From positions 604,984 through 668,983 of the forward strand of contig JXTB01000134.1 in the NCBI GenBank assembly GCA_002914805.1: a stretch of DNA of 64,000 nt, given 5' to 3'. Of this stretch, positions 1 to 12,720 are shown piece by piece. Source of the stretch: Parasponia andersonii (Eukaryota > Streptophyta > Magnoliopsida > Rosales > Cannabaceae). Made by a program: the position numbers and the translations under genes. Below the pieces are notes generated by a model. That model was not told where the DNA came from. It ran no database searches and worked only from the letters and a program-made list of their open reading frames with translations. The stretch's first letter is position 1. Every line of letters begins with the position of its first letter.

Positions 1-450
1 TGACAGGTATTCATCCCTAATGTGTTCATCAGTAATGTCTCCTATCCCTTTAAGCATAGTATTTCCTGTCTAAAAAGAAATTATTGCAGCACAATTATTT
101 ATTGAATCTTGTTAGTTACTCTGGATGTGAAGTCCAACTGGATTGGACCTAGTGTATTGCAAAAGCCAATTTACAACCTATGTTCTCTATCTGGAAGGAA
201 AAAGATGTTCCGAACTATAAAAAATTTATATGGGTCAAAGCAAAGAGTAATAGAAGACATGAGGAAACAAGGAAAACATCAATTATGTACGCAGATTCAT
301 AGTTTTTTTGGTTTTTTTCTTTTTCTTTTTTGGTTGATAATTTTAGTTTGACAATGTTATACTTTTGGACTCCTTAGATTCTCCTTTGTTTGTTTGATTT
401 TAGACTGAACATGCTAGCTCACTTATTTACAATGTCAATACTTTAAACAG
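1..450 (+). other. Intron upstream of the first visible methyltransferase exon
   Basis: No exon is seen here. The methyltransferase exon that begins at 451 is preceded by an AG at 449-450, and its first base completes a codon begun in an exon outside the window. The 80-codon open frame at 109-351 runs through pyrimidine tracts and has no match to the family, so I treat this stretch as intron. Confidence 0.6.
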
Positions 451-3400
451 ATTGTCAGGACTAATTGTTGATGTCTTTGGGGATATAGCTGTAATAGCAT
501 CATCAGCTGCTTGGGTGGAAAAGTACAAACCAGAAATAGAGGCCTGTATCAGTAGAATTAGTGAAATTAATCACTTAAACTGGAGACCATCTGTTGAAAT
601 TTTAAAAGAAGAAGGATTGGATGTGTCAAATTTGAAGGAAATGCAGTCGATAACTTGTCCTCGCAGAACAAAGGTAGGAAGTTCTTTTGAACAATACTTA
701 ACATCCACTTCATTTTCCTTTTGGTATTAGTTATGCCTCAATCTGGTGATCCAAACTCACCTCAGTAGACTCTTGCCTTAGTAGTACAAAACTACAAATC
801 ACTCCAAGTATCCTCTCAAAAACATACCTTTACTTATTTTGTTTGAGAAATCAATGCCATTTCTTGTCAACCATCAACCATTGTGTTATTATAATGGAAC
901 ACCTGGTCTCGTTACATGCATCACCTACTAGGTGTTTTTATTGTATATCTAATTGAGAAGGTCAGAAGGTGATCAACCTGGATCTTTCTGCACAAATATA
1001 TGTTCTTGAATGCCAAAACTGCAGTTCTTACTCTATGGGTCTTTTGATACTTATCTCTTTTTTTCCCAACGACAGAATAATATCTTTTAGACAACACTGG
1101 CCCGTTCGAGATAACTTTTACTTCTTGAAATAAAAGTTCAAAAACAATCTTCATGGAAAAGCTAGTGGGTTCATGTTTCATTAAAAAGATCTTCTAATTA
1201 GAAAAAGGCTTTTTGACAAATCATCTAAACACCGCCAAATGTAACTTTTGAGCCCAAAAGATCTTTGAAAGCCATGCCAAGTAGGCCCTACATCTATTTC
1301 TTTTATTTTTCTTTTTAAACTAGAACAAAATATCCAGATATCTTTTTGTATTTGTAGTAGTTCAATTGTTTTTCTTTATTTGGAATTTGTTTTTTTGGTT
1401 ATTTTTTTGGGCATGTTTTTACGAGAAACTGTGGTTTTAGAACCACCTTGCTGGCTTGACTGAGAACCCTTTTGAGCATCTTAATCTTATTATATATATG
1501 CTAATACTATGTATGGAATTCATGCTGTAGGAAGTGATAGTGCTTTAAGAAGTGGAAGCATCTTGTTAGTGAAAGCAGTTAGTTTTAGTGGGATAAGTTG
1601 GGCGTATAAGGAGGGGAGTACCCTTCCTGAAACCTGGAGCTAGGGGGGCTTTTCTCTTGTATGCACGAGTATTCAGTGCAGTAATTTTGGTTAGGCGAAG
1701 ACTCATGCATAATTTAAGGTAGTGACGATCATGCAGACACTCTTTCCTCGTCTGCACCATACATCTTTAGAAGATTTATCCATCCAGACTTGTCTTAAAA
1801 TTATGAAAAAGAAAGAAAGAAAAATTATTTTTTCCTCTATAACATAAAGGCATGCATCTTATTCCATCATTAGCTGATCCCAGATGTGCAATCAATTTAT
1901 CATTTTATTTGTTTTGCCTCTTTTTCTTTCTGACATAGCTTAGAATCTTTGGAAATACCCTAAAGCAGCAATTATTATACTACCATTTAGATGTTTTAAT
2001 TTTTTGAGGCCATCTTGTTTTCTATTTAGGTAACAGAAAATGGGATTTGCTATGCAATTTCACTAGAAGGGCAGAAAACTGGATTTTATGCTGATCAGCG
2101 TGAGAATCGTCAATTCATATCAACAATTTCAGATGGTCAGAATGTGCTTGATATTTGCTGCTACAGTGGTGGTTTTGCTCTAAATGCAGCACGAGGAGGT
2201 GCCAATAATGTCACTGGTATTAGTTAATATCTTTTTTTCTTTGGGTTTCTCACGATGTCGTCCTTATTCCCTAATGCCAACTAATGCCATGGCTTATGCT
2301 GTAAAGAAATTAGCTACACTTACGAGTTAGTCTGGAATTATGCTGCTTACATAACAATTACCCAAAGCATACGTCTGTTTGGATTCATCTAATGTGAACC
2401 GTCATTAATTTTCTTGGCATTAAGTTCTCTATATGTCCTATGTCCCAATTTGATCCTTGAATCATCCTTTTTGCATGTAACGTTTTGGTATAATATCACA
2501 GTTGGAATATAGGCAGTAGCCGTTATTAGTTAAGGTTTTGTTTGTAAGCAGAATTATAAAGCAAGAGCCGCCAACAAAGTGTTTGAAAAAGATTCAAAAG
2601 ATAAGTGGCACATGCATTTTCGATGATGTTAAAGGAGCAACCTGATGTCTGAAGGAAATTCTTCACATAAACTTTTCTGTGTTTCAAATTTGATTCTAAT
2701 AGGTCTCTGGATTTCAATAAAAAGGGAATAAATTAGGTGCTCCTTTTAGGGCTAAATAAGTTTCTTGCTGTTTCTATTCTCAGGTGTTGATTCATCATTG
2801 CCAGCTCTAGAGTTGGCAAAGGAAAATATTGTTCTTAACAACATGGATCCCGGAAGAATATCATTTTTAAGGCAAGATGCAACTGAATTCATGAAGGATG
2901 CTCTGTCCAGAAATGAATCGTGGGATATTGTCATTTTAGATCCTCCTAAACTAGCACCACGAAAACAGGTAAACTTTCATCTGTTTTGTGTCTTCTCATG
3001 ATAACTTGTGTACATCTCTGTTATATCAAGTGTGAAGCGTTTTTATCCACTATATTGGATTATTCGAACAGAACATAGCAGACCCAAAAGAAATATTTAA
3101 ATGCACATGGACCAAGATGATCAATGCGAAAATGGAAAGGATTGCTATGATAAGGTCCTTGAGTTGCTTTTCCTTACAAGTGATACTCTTTTAAGTAAAC
3201 AAACAAAACACTAACATGGAGTCGTTCTTGTCATCTTACTATCTAGTTTATTTCAACGGATTAGTTGAGAAGTAAAAGGGTTATCTTGTTTTTGTTATCT
3301 TCTCCGCATTAGAACAGCATTTAACCAGAGAAACTTTTTTGGTAGTTCCAGTGGAAATTTCAAGGGCCATCTAAAGACGAAAATCGGAAAATATTCAATT

Positions 3401-4348
3401 TTGATAGTTTACTGAAAACCTCTAATTTCATCTACTCGTGGATACCATAGATGTGTGATTCTTGATGTTACTATATGTCATGTATATTTCTTGGTGTCCC
3501 GAGTAAACGAATTGTGCCTTCCCTTTGGAAATTGGAAGCACAGCTTGATTCCTTTCTGCAATTTTAAGCTGTTTCGAATTTTTGGTGCTACTTTATGGAT
3601 TGGTTCTGAATCCAGGTTTTGCATAGCGCGTCAGGCATGTATAGAACTTTAAATTCATTGGCAATGAGATTGACAAAGAGAGGAGGTCTTCTTATGACTT
3701 GTTCGTGTTCCGGAGCCATGACCCAAAGTGGGATGTTCTTGCGGATTATCCAGGCAAGTCATATTTTCCACTCTTTAAATCAGTTTAAAACAAAGTTTTC
3801 AGAGGACTTGACATACTTACTGAGGGCATGTAAGTTCGTTGATAACAAGAATGATGCACTTATATGGTTGTCAACAAACTATCGGCTAAACCATAGCTGG
3901 TCATTGGATAATGACCGAATAGAAAGAACTTTTCTAACCTGTTGTTTCTGTCCACTTTGTAATGGTCCCAATCGAATGCATAAAAGAATCTCTTACGCTA
4001 TTCATTTTAATGCAAATCGATAAGTGCAAAGGAAAATTTGCCCTTTATGATTTTCATCCCACGAGAAAGAAACCATTACTCTAAAACATTTCTTTTTCAG
4101 TTTCTCAGTTTCCCGAGAAAATACAAAAACAGTTCTTGTTTCTTTTTTTCTTTTCCTTCAAATAGAAAATGGATTCACACAAACTGAAAATAAAGTGTCT
4201 TTTTGTCCTCCTTTTTCAGAGTGCTGCATCAATGGCGGGAAGAAAAATTACGATACTGAGACAAGCCGGAGCTGCATGTGACCATCCTATTGACTCAGGT
4301 TATCCAGAAGGCACATACCTCTCTAATATCCTACTCAGAGTGCTTTGA
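451..4348 (+). CDS. RlmI-type SAM-dependent methyltransferase, 3' part (5' exons outside window)
   Basis: Five exons: 451-673, 2030-2216, 2784-2968, 3616-3753 and 4220-4348 (TGA at 4346-4348), giving the C-terminal 286 or so residues. The product belongs to the plant family related to bacterial RlmI (23S rRNA m5C methyltransferase, PUA plus Rossmann domains). The visible part starts in the linker region ([11 protein letters not shown]). It continues through the substrate-side motif [14 protein letters not shown], the SAM-binding motif [18 protein letters not shown], the acidic loop [16 protein letters not shown], the catalytic-region motif [14 protein letters not shown] and the late motif LLMTCSCSG. 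The PUA domain and start codon must lie upstream. Introns 1-3 are GT-AG. The intron after 3753 has a GC donor (CAG|GCAAGT) and an AG acceptor at 4218-4219. All exon phases join cleanly. The RNA target in plants is inferred from the bacterial family, and organelle rRNA is plausible but not shown here. Confidence 0.93.
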
Positions 4349-4647
4349 AAATCATTTATCTATGCCTACACCATGTTTTCATCACAGCTTGATCCATAAT
4401 TGGAAATAACCGAAAGTGTATTTAACTAAGTATACACTACCCTGGATTTATACACGAAAGCTTTTTGATGTCATCATCTCAAAGAAAAGGAGGGCAAAAA
4501 ATAAAATAAAATAAATCAATTCCAGCTGCAGAGCAAAAGGATTCTTAAACTTGCATGCACCGGTCACCTTTTAAATATTACACACAAAATTACACGGAAA
4601 GGTTTGAATTTTGCTTAAGCCAAACCATCTGAGATGGTTCCAAAAAC
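4349..4647. other. Convergent 3' intergenic gap
   Basis: This is a 299-bp spacer between the stop codons of two tail-to-tail genes, so it must hold both 3' UTRs and poly(A) signals. It is AT-rich with an AATAAAATAAAATAAA-like run near 4500, which could serve as a poly(A) signal for the + strand gene. No other feature is seen. Confidence 0.6.
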
Positions 4648-7237
4648 TTAGTGCCCTCCAGGATTTCTGTTCCATGACAAATATGAAGGATCCCCAAGTT
4701 GCCTGGAGAGAGAGAGAGGACCAAGAAAATCAGTCGATTAATCCTGTTGCCTACAAAGTATTTAATTTTGGGGAAAAAAAAGCATTTATTCTCATCCAAC
4801 CAACATTTTGCTAATTCAAGTTAAATCGAGTTATTGAAAAAAGTAAAAACATTTGAGAATTATTTTAAAGTAATTTATCTTTGTTTACATGAAACAGGAC
4901 CCTAAAAATGCAGGGTCAACGGCGATATGATTACTTTCAGACTAAACTAGCATCTGAGGCTAAAGACAAACCGGGTCTTTCCATTTTGACCAATACTATT
5001 ACCCAATTTAGACCTGATCAAGCAGCTCATACAAAAGTGTGAAGAAGAGTAGAGCTGACTAAAATTCTTTTCTTAAGAGCCATTACAACGTTAGAACACA
5101 TGCTGACACTAAATCATCACTATAAGCAATAACTTATACTAAGCAGTTAACATAAGCCATTGAGAGCCTTATTCTTTAAACTCATGCAAGGCAAGGTAAA
5201 TTAGACAAGTAAAGTTGTTTTACCTTGGCTTTATAAGATATACAACCGTGAAAGCCATAGCTAAGAAGAAGCACAGCCCGCCAACAGTGAGGTAAGCAAT
5301 ACCCATAAAGTCGTTTTTGCCACCAAGCCAACTAGTAGTAGACAGAACAAGCTTCTTCTTTCCATCAAAACTGTAAGTGTTGTAGTGGTTCCTCAATGTC
5401 ACATGTATGACATCATTAGCCTCTAGGTCTGTCTCTATTTTCCCATACAACTTTCTAAAAGTTGGCAGAGCAGCAGTTCGCATCCAAACGATAAGGTCCT
5501 CTTGCTTGCTCAACTGTTGAACAAAACATGTTTGACAAGGTTAGCACTTGCCCTGTTAGAGAAAGACACCTTCATTTCTTAAAAAGAACATACCCAAACC
5601 ACAGGTCAATAAACAGGAAGAAAAGGAGAAGACACCCATAGAAAGGAGGAATCAAGTCAAAAAATTAGTTACGTAATTTCTCAAGTAATTCACACTGCAT
5701 GATCTCAGGTAAATGGCATAATAAGAAGAGAGCGTGGGAAGTTAATTCTGATTAGAAAGCACTTTGTAGTAGAACAAACGTCAATTCCCCCAAATAAGTT
5801 TGCACTTGCTTTTTGATAGACCTTAAAAGCAGGGATAACCGATACATAGCTGTTGGAGAATATATAGTTTGTTGATGCTTCCGAAACATCTCACTACAAG
5901 ATGTAAACTCATAGTAGATATACATAACAGAGAAACTTTGATTATTCAAATGGCCAATATTAAGTTAGAAGAGGTTATGTCGCTACTTGTAACAGTAGAA
6001 TCTTCACATTTTTCAAATTTGAACATAAAATAGAATGTATTGAGTTCCAACTAAATGTCTCCAGAGTTAATTTGTTTAATAAACTTTTAACAGATAAATT
6101 ATTCTTACAGATAAAACTGGAATTTCGCTTTGATAAAGCACAAAAGTAGTTCATTCCTTTCTGGTCTTAAACCATGGACAATAACAAAATAACAAAATTC
6201 TTTGATTATTTAAATGGCCAAAATTACGTTAGAAGAGGTTATGTCGCTACTAGCAACAGTAAAATCTTCACATTTTTCAAATTTGAACAGAAAATAGAAT
6301 GTTCTAATTTCCAACTAAATGTCTCCAGATTTTATTTGTTCAATAAACTTTTAACAGAGAGAAATTATTCTTACAGATAAAACTGAACTTTTTCTTTGAT
6401 AAAGCATAAAAGTAATTCACTCCTTTCTGGTCTTAAACCATGGACAATAACAAAATAACAACAATTCTAAGAAGTGGAAAAAGCTTACTGGTATGCTGCT
6501 ATCAAGATCTGCACCGCCTTTAAGAGTTCCATTCTGAAAATTCCTCGGAAAGACTTTATCCCCAAACTTGTGCTCCCTATCACTCTTCCACGAGATATCC
6601 TTCTTGTTCACTGCCAATTGTTGGTTCCCACGGGAAAAGCTATAGGTATCATTGAACAAGCTCCAAGCAATTAGACCGCAAGGCACAATTGGCTGCCGAT
6701 CATTGGTATAATCTTCAGGCTTACAAGTGCTTACTGCACCCGCATCGCTTGGATCTCTCAACTGTTGATCGCTTCGGCTCTTGACATACCTAAATTATGA
6801 AAATACAAAGCTGGAATCAATGATGTAAATAAAAAAATACTGAAGTTTCTTCAAACCTCTATAGCAAGGGCGCACACATAAAATAATAAAATGGGAAGAA
6901 TGCAACATAACAAAAGATGTTACACAGGATATAGAAAGTGATCATAATACCCACAGAACATATAAGGATTAGCTTTCACAAACTCCCCCAAATTATGGCC
7001 GGTTTATCACTATGTCCAACAAATTTTAAAATGTGGCATCTGTTCCCCTAAGATGGAATACACAGCTAAGCTAATCACGTACCAAATCCTAACATTGAAA
7101 GAGAAATAACTAATACCTTCTTTGGACCCAAATCAGGGTACTAGTACCATACTCAAGGACCCTGGTCTATCTACTCTCATGCTCCATAGATGGCCCAAAG
7201 AAAAGAAAAAAACAATAAAGCAGAAAAACAAATATAC

Positions 7238-7284
<47 letters not shown>

Positions 7285-9442
7285 TATGCACACACGAGAA
7301 ATGAAGGTTTACATCAACCTATGCGGCCCACATAAATATTTAGCACACAAATATCTTACTCATACAATCTATGAAATCAACCATTCTTGCACAATTATCT
7401 TTTATATCCCAGAAATCCCCGAACCCACATAGCAGGCAGGGTCGAGATCAAAACTGGAAATCTCTATGAAGTTTGTAATCTTTCTGAAGCATGAAAATTG
7501 TGGTTATTCGGAACGGTTCTCAGTGATTAAATCTCAAACCATTAAGCACAAGCCATAGGCCTGATCATTCAACTAACCTCAAGCATGAAAGTTGCGGTTA
7601 TTCGGAAGGGTTCTCAGTAATTAAATCTCAAACCATTTAAGCACAAGCCATGGGCTTGCTCATTCAACTAACCTCTCAAGGTTTGCACAATCATATTATG
7701 CAAATGAAGGTTTTGGAAAGACAGAAGTATTGAAGTATATACCTGCGGTGATTCTGGTAGAAATTATCAAGCTGATAATAGACATATATAGGCTTCTTCA
7801 TACGCTTTGGCACCTTCAAGGAAAAACAAGGAGAAAAGATAATATCATCAATTCATAGCTAATAGACTAGAATCATTAGTTCTTTGCCAGAAAAATGATC
7901 TTGCTTTACATCTATCACAGAATTTGCAGGAATCCCAAGTGTCTACCATGACTGCTAATGGTAAATAACTATTCATTGCATCAACAATGACAGTGCTCTA
8001 AAAACTTATGCAAAGAGGAAACATACTGTTATTGTTCTGTTGCACAATTTATCTTCACGGCTTTGAATGAATTTGACCTTATCACTTCTAAAGCGTTCAG
8101 GGATGCAATCAGTTTCATATCGGTCAACAATTTCAACAACCTGTTAGAAAGGTATTTCCCAATTAACAACTACGCAACTAGAAATTCTAATAATAAATTA
8201 AAGAACGCAAAAGATTTAAATTTAGTCAGATCTACATCTCGTGAAGCAAAGAGGGAAGCAACTCCAATGGGGATGAAGACAATGCTGACAAGCATGAAGG
8301 CTGAAATCACCTGCAAAAATGTACCAATTCACACACATAGCCCAAAATCAATGAATTTGTTTACCTAGCCCGTACATAACACTACTAGAATATCATCATA
8401 AAATAAATAAATAAATAGAAATCTTACCCATCTTGGTGTAAGAATAGGCTTGCATGCTGGAAGTTCCTGCTGAGTAAATCTCGAATCTGTAAATTTATGA
8501 AGTAGGATCCTTTTCAGCTGTTAAAAGTTAAAACAAAGGCCTCATAAAAGTAAATCTGCATTTATTTTAACTATTTAGAAAATGCATAACTTCTATTGTC
8601 TATTAGCTCATTTAATTTCTTTTCTTTATTTGAGTTCAGCATTGACTAAGATTAATAATATGAAAAACAGAAAAACAAATAATACATCAGCAACATGGCA
8701 CGAGAAGGGTTGACCTTAATTCATATGCACACATCGCTAAAGGATAATAAAACCTGATCTTATTGGAAAGAACATGCAAATAAAAGAATAGAAGGACTTA
8801 ACCATTTCAATACAATACCCATAATAGTTCATGCATTGAGTCCAAACTTACTCTAAACATAGATTTACATCAAATAGAAATCATTAAAACTGAACATGAT
8901 TGCCAAGTCTAGTTCCAAACTACAATCTTTAGCTATGCAGAAATTTCAGAGTGCTGAGGATTAACAAGTGCAAATACTTTATCAGGAACATGCCATGATC
9001 ACTCCTAATTCTTATTCTCTTCCAGACTCTATCCTACATAGTAGGATTTGATCACTAATTAGATACCCAAAAATGGAAATCCCAACAAAAATAAAAAGAC
9101 ATATTCATGACTAAAAAAACAAAACACAATGTTTACAAGAAAGAAAATTTAACAACCCCAAAAACCCAAAAGTATATATTAGCATCTGAGAGCCTTAATA
9201 AGATTGCCAGGAATAAAATTCAAGAACACCCAAAAAAAAAAATTGCAAAAATGAAAAAAAGGAAAATACCAAAAAAAAAAAAAAAAGAGCAAATCCAAAG
9301 AAAATCTGAAAACGGGTACAAGTAAAAAATAAATAGAAAGATTGGAAAAATTACATTTTGGTCGCTTTGAATTTCTTCTGGTAGCTGATGAATCGGCCGA
9401 TCCAGCGGCGGCTGAGCTCGAAGTCGCGGTATTCGAACTCAT
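4648..9442 (-). CDS. ALIS1: ALA-interacting subunit (CDC50/LEM3 family), P4-ATPase flippase beta subunit
   Basis: Eight exons on the minus strand: 9442-9355, 8486-8428, 8310-8236, 8140-8027, 7813-7743, 6789-6489, 5513-5224 and 4702-4648 (stop 4650-4648). They total 1053 nt and 350 aa, the usual length for plant ALIS. The protein chaperones ALA-type P4-ATPases out of the ER and is needed for phospholipid flipping. It has a Ser/Ala-rich cytosolic N-terminus, transmembrane segment 1 at about 50-72 ([20 protein letters not shown]) and a large lumenal domain. The lumenal domain carries [23 protein letters not shown] and [15 protein letters not shown], cysteines at 86, 107, 158 and 173, and N-glycosylation sequons at N108 and N182. 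Transmembrane segment 2 lies at about 306-330, before the tail [11 protein letters not shown]. All introns are GT-AG. The start was chosen by the family N-terminus MSSNTATSS. The family is certain, but the paralogue number (1 versus 3 or 5) is only my best guess. Confidence 0.95.
5937..6464. repeat. 264-bp tandem duplication in ALIS intron 6
   Basis: Two direct copies, 5937-6200 and 6201-6464, abut with a period of 264 bp. Each opens with TTTGATTATT and AAATGGCCAA and closes with CCATGGACAATAACAAAATAAC. They differ by scattered substitutions and small indels, so the duplication is not very recent. The copies stop 25 bp short of exon 6 and do not touch a splice site. Confidence 0.9.
7242..7276. 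repeat. (TA)n microsatellite in ALIS intron 5
   Basis: A run of about 17 TA units is preceded by TGTG and followed by CACACACA. It creates spurious Tyr/Ile-rich open frames on both strands. Confidence 0.95.
7487..7675. repeat. 94-bp tandem duplication in ALIS intron 5
   Basis: Two adjacent copies (about 7487-7580 and 7581-7675) share AAGCATGAAA, GGTTATTCGGAA, GGTTCTCAGT, AATTAAATCTCAAACCATT and CATTCAACTAACCTC, with a period of 94 bp and a few point differences. Confidence 0.88.
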
Positions 9443-9498
9443 CAGAGAAAAACTCCGTGATCCAAGTTAAATTCTTCGATCTTAAACAAAACCCAGAA

Positions 9499-9534
<36 letters not shown>
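9499..9534. repeat. (GAT)12 microsatellite in the ALIS 5' leader
   Basis: Twelve perfect GAT units lie here (ATC on the ALIS sense strand), 57 bp upstream of the ALIS start codon and so inside its probable 5' UTR. It generates a false poly-Asp/poly-Ser frame on either strand. Confidence 0.95.
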
Positions 9535-9837
9535 ACGAACGTAGAGAGAGCGAGAGAGAGGGCAATTGGAATTTGAGGGCAATGGCGGTTCTGTAAAAGA
9601 AGGGGTTTTGAGTTTTGACTTTGGAGAGGAAAAGGGAAATGAGAGACGATGTTTCTCTCTCTTTCGCTGGCTCTATAACTTTTCAAGGCGGCCGACCACC
9701 CTCTCTCTCTTTCTAGAAGGAAAGAAATTATTATTAAATTTTTTAGAGAGAGAACGCAAAGAAACAAAGACCATTGAATCTGAAATGTCAAACCTATTCG
9801 AGGAGACTCACTCACACGCTTTCTAAACTTTGATTTT

Positions 9838-9847
9838 CTTATATATA
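9838..9847 (-). promoter_or_regulatory. Probable TATA box of the ALIS gene
   Basis: On the minus strand this reads TATATATAAG, about 400 bp upstream of the ALIS ATG. Downstream lies a CT/GA-rich stretch (about 9540-9800) typical of plant core promoters and leaders. The position implies a 5' UTR of roughly 360 bp carrying the GAT repeat. This is motif-based only. Confidence 0.45.
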
Positions 9848-9859
9848 TCAAAAAATTCT

Positions 9860-11739
9860 CATTCTTGACAAATTCATCGTTTTATTTTTATTTTTCTCAT
9901 TTGAGCTTTAGCCTTTAGGTCATCTTTGGCAAGAATTTCTCTTTTTGACTATAAATTTGGTAAGAAATTTTAAATAACGAGTTGTCAACAATCGTCTAAA
10001 CGTCACAATTGTAAAAACAATCCTAACACATCTCCAATTCAAAATGCTAAATAAAAATGGCATGCCGGTATTATATTGGAAATGATTTGTTAAATTTAGA
10101 CTACATTTTTTAAGTTTTATTGCAATGGATGCATATTTTTTTAAAAAAAATGCTATTTTGTATTTAAACACTATTTTTATTTACAATTTTTCTTTCTTCT
10201 ACAATTAATTTATACTAATATTTCATTCAATTACTAATGACAAAAAATTCACTTACTTTCATACCAATACAATCACTTGTATTCTTTTTCTTTTCTTTTT
10301 TTGTTTTGGAACAAATACCCATATTCTATTTAAATGATCAAAATAGTCGATACAAGCACAAAAAGAAAATGAACAACTTGTTGAGTGTGATCTTAGAAAA
10401 AGGATCGAGCTTGTTGAGTGTGATCTTAGAAAAGGATTTTGATGAATCCTCGTCTGATGCAGAAGTAATGAGAGCTTAATTTATAAAGTTTAGTATGAGT
10501 AATATTGTGAATAAAATTTAATTGAAAAAAAACAAGATAAAAAAAGAATATGCATGTATAAACTGGCCACATTGTAAAATATATGCATATTTTCAATTTA
10601 ATACAGTGGCAATATTATATTCATATATGCTATAATTAAATTGGCCATATTGTAAATAATGACTATATTATAAATTTAATAAGTGCTATAAGGACACTAT
10701 TGTAAAATCTAAAACATAATAATGATAAAATTACAAACTTAAACACATGATACTAATGTCCCAGTGAAAAACAAAAACAAAAAAAAAAACACATGATAAT
10801 AATAGCAATATTGTAAATTTTTCCAACATGCTAAATTTTAGCATATATTATCCCTTGTATTATATTCAACACAAAAAATATAAGATATTAAAAAGTATAT
10901 TATATTTGACATACTATTAGAGATATTTTTTCTAGTAAAATACTAAAATTTAGCATTAGCATGGGTAATAATAGAATGCACATTAGAGATACTCTAAGCA
11001 GTTATATTGCACCTTGTACTTTAAAAACATGCTTATATTTTTACTTCTCTGTATGCTCTTCTTACCTTACTACTAAACCACCTTCTTAATTAAAATTTAA
11101 AATCTAATTACTATTTATTTTACCCCTTATTATTCTTAAACTATTCTTTATATAATTGTGTGTTTTTGTATTTTCTCTGCTTTTTCTTTAGCCTATATTC
11201 ACCACTCTCTCCTTTTTTCTTTAATCTTTGTTTTATCTTCTTCATTTGTGCTTCTCCTATTATTAACCTAGAAAATTGAAGATATATTTTCTTCTTTCTT
11301 TGACAGATAGTTTTTAATTATATAATAAAACAAGAACTAATGCTTTACTTTGTAATTAGTGTGTGAACTATGATTGGAAAATAATATATATTTTTTTCTT
11401 ATAAATTAGTGAAGAAAATTGAGTTCTAAATAATTGTTATATATATATATATATATATATAAATATAAGTCATAAAAGTGTTCTTAAAAAATATTGTATA
11501 AATGAAGCCAATCATTCAATCCTCATAGTATTTTTTAGGGACTAAGTACCTCACAAAAAACAAGAAAAATCACTTTTTATAACCAGTTTTCACAACTAAT
11601 TTGATTGGTGGACAATTGCCTTGAAAATTGGAAAAATAACTCGGGGGGCAATATTATAAAGTAAGTAAATAAAATAATCATAAATGGTAGAATTAAGGGC
11701 TAGGATGGTAATTTTACTAGCAAATTTGTGGGACTTTTT
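9860..11739. other. AT-rich intergenic sequence, no gene
   Basis: No conserved coding frame was found. It includes recurring short phrases such as GGCCATATTGTAAA and GCAATATTGTAAA between 10530 and 10830, a TA microsatellite at 11439-11460, and a perfect-core 33-bp duplication listed separately. Confidence 0.6.
10377..10441. repeat. 33-bp tandem duplication
   Basis: The unit CTTGTTGAGTGTGATCTTAG plus AAAA(A)GGATC/T occurs twice in tandem, starting at 10377 and 10410. It sits in a short open frame of no recognisable product. Confidence 0.85.
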
Positions 11740-12139
11740 AGTACTTTCACTATATTTTTTTGACAACTTGAAATAATTTTTTGGTAGCTTAGAAAGATTT
11801 TTTGGCCACCGAAAAACCTGATTTGTTGTAATTTCAGCAAGTTATTGTCGTTTTCCTCTCTTTTTCAAAGAAACGTTGAAACATTTTCAAAAGAACATTG
11901 AAAAAATTATGGCTTCCTCATTTTATCAAACAAGCTTATTTCAAATATAATAAATCTCTATTTATTTCTTATAATATATATTTTGGGTTGTAATTTAATG
12001 AACTATTCAGTTTAAAATTTTAATTATTTAATTAATGATTTTAAAATATTAAATTAGATTATGGTATTACTTTTTTATATAGGATTAAAATTGTATATAT
12101 AAAATTCAATAATATAATTAGTTATCTATGTTCCCGCAT

Positions 12140-12720
12140 GTGATAAAATAATTCAATACGTAATTTAGATTTGGATAAATCTTCATTAATTAACAAGAAT
12201 TAATATTATTTTCGTATCAGTAACCATAATTTGACAAAAGAATATTTAGTAGAACGCTATTACATATATTCATGTGCTTTACTAAGACTTAAATTGGTGA
12301 ATTTTGTACTAAGTATATCTACATATAATGTCACAATTTTAATGGCTTGTTATTATAACTATTATTATTAATGATTACATAATATCACATGCTCAACTAA
12401 TAAAAAAAATAAGTTAATTTTGCATTTAATGATAAATTTTCACTTTACTTTAATACCGCGAAGTATAATTTGATTAAGTAGTAGAGTATAATACTTTATA
12501 AAATATTATTACCTATTATCATATATTCAACTTAAACTATTTTTGGATAAATCTTCATTAATTAGTAAAAATTCATACCGGTCTAATACAACAAAGGATA
12601 ACTTAACTTTTAATGGACTAAAGTACTTAAAAGAACACTATTATATAGTACCACATGCTCGAGTTAGATTATAACTGGTTAATTTAGTATTAATTAGTGA
12701 AGTTTCATATTAATTTAGAT
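12140..12720. repeat. Diverged ~118-bp tandem repeat, array A (about 4 units)
   Basis: Anchor phrases of the form CACATGCTCAAGTTAGACTATAATTGG recur at about 12271, 12386, 12520 and 12651 (spacing about 115-134 bp). Each is followed by TTAATT..GCATTAATTAGTGAAATTTCATATTAATTT and preceded by TAGTAGAACACTATTA. The units are strongly diverged, so only the shared word order shows the array. Confidence 0.6.

Noticed and set aside
109..351. 80-codon frame on the + strand upstream of the first methyltransferase exon
   Set aside because: No likeness to the conserved upstream part of the family, no suitable splice sites, and it ends in a T-rich tract. Intron by position.
3619..4023. 134-codon frame as a separate gene
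   Set aside because: Its first part is methyltransferase exon 4. The rest is read-through into the GC-AG intron.
9351..9851. 166-codon minus-strand frame with poly-Ser
   Set aside because: Runs through the ALIS exon 1 region in a different frame and through its 5' leader. The Ser run is the GAT microsatellite.
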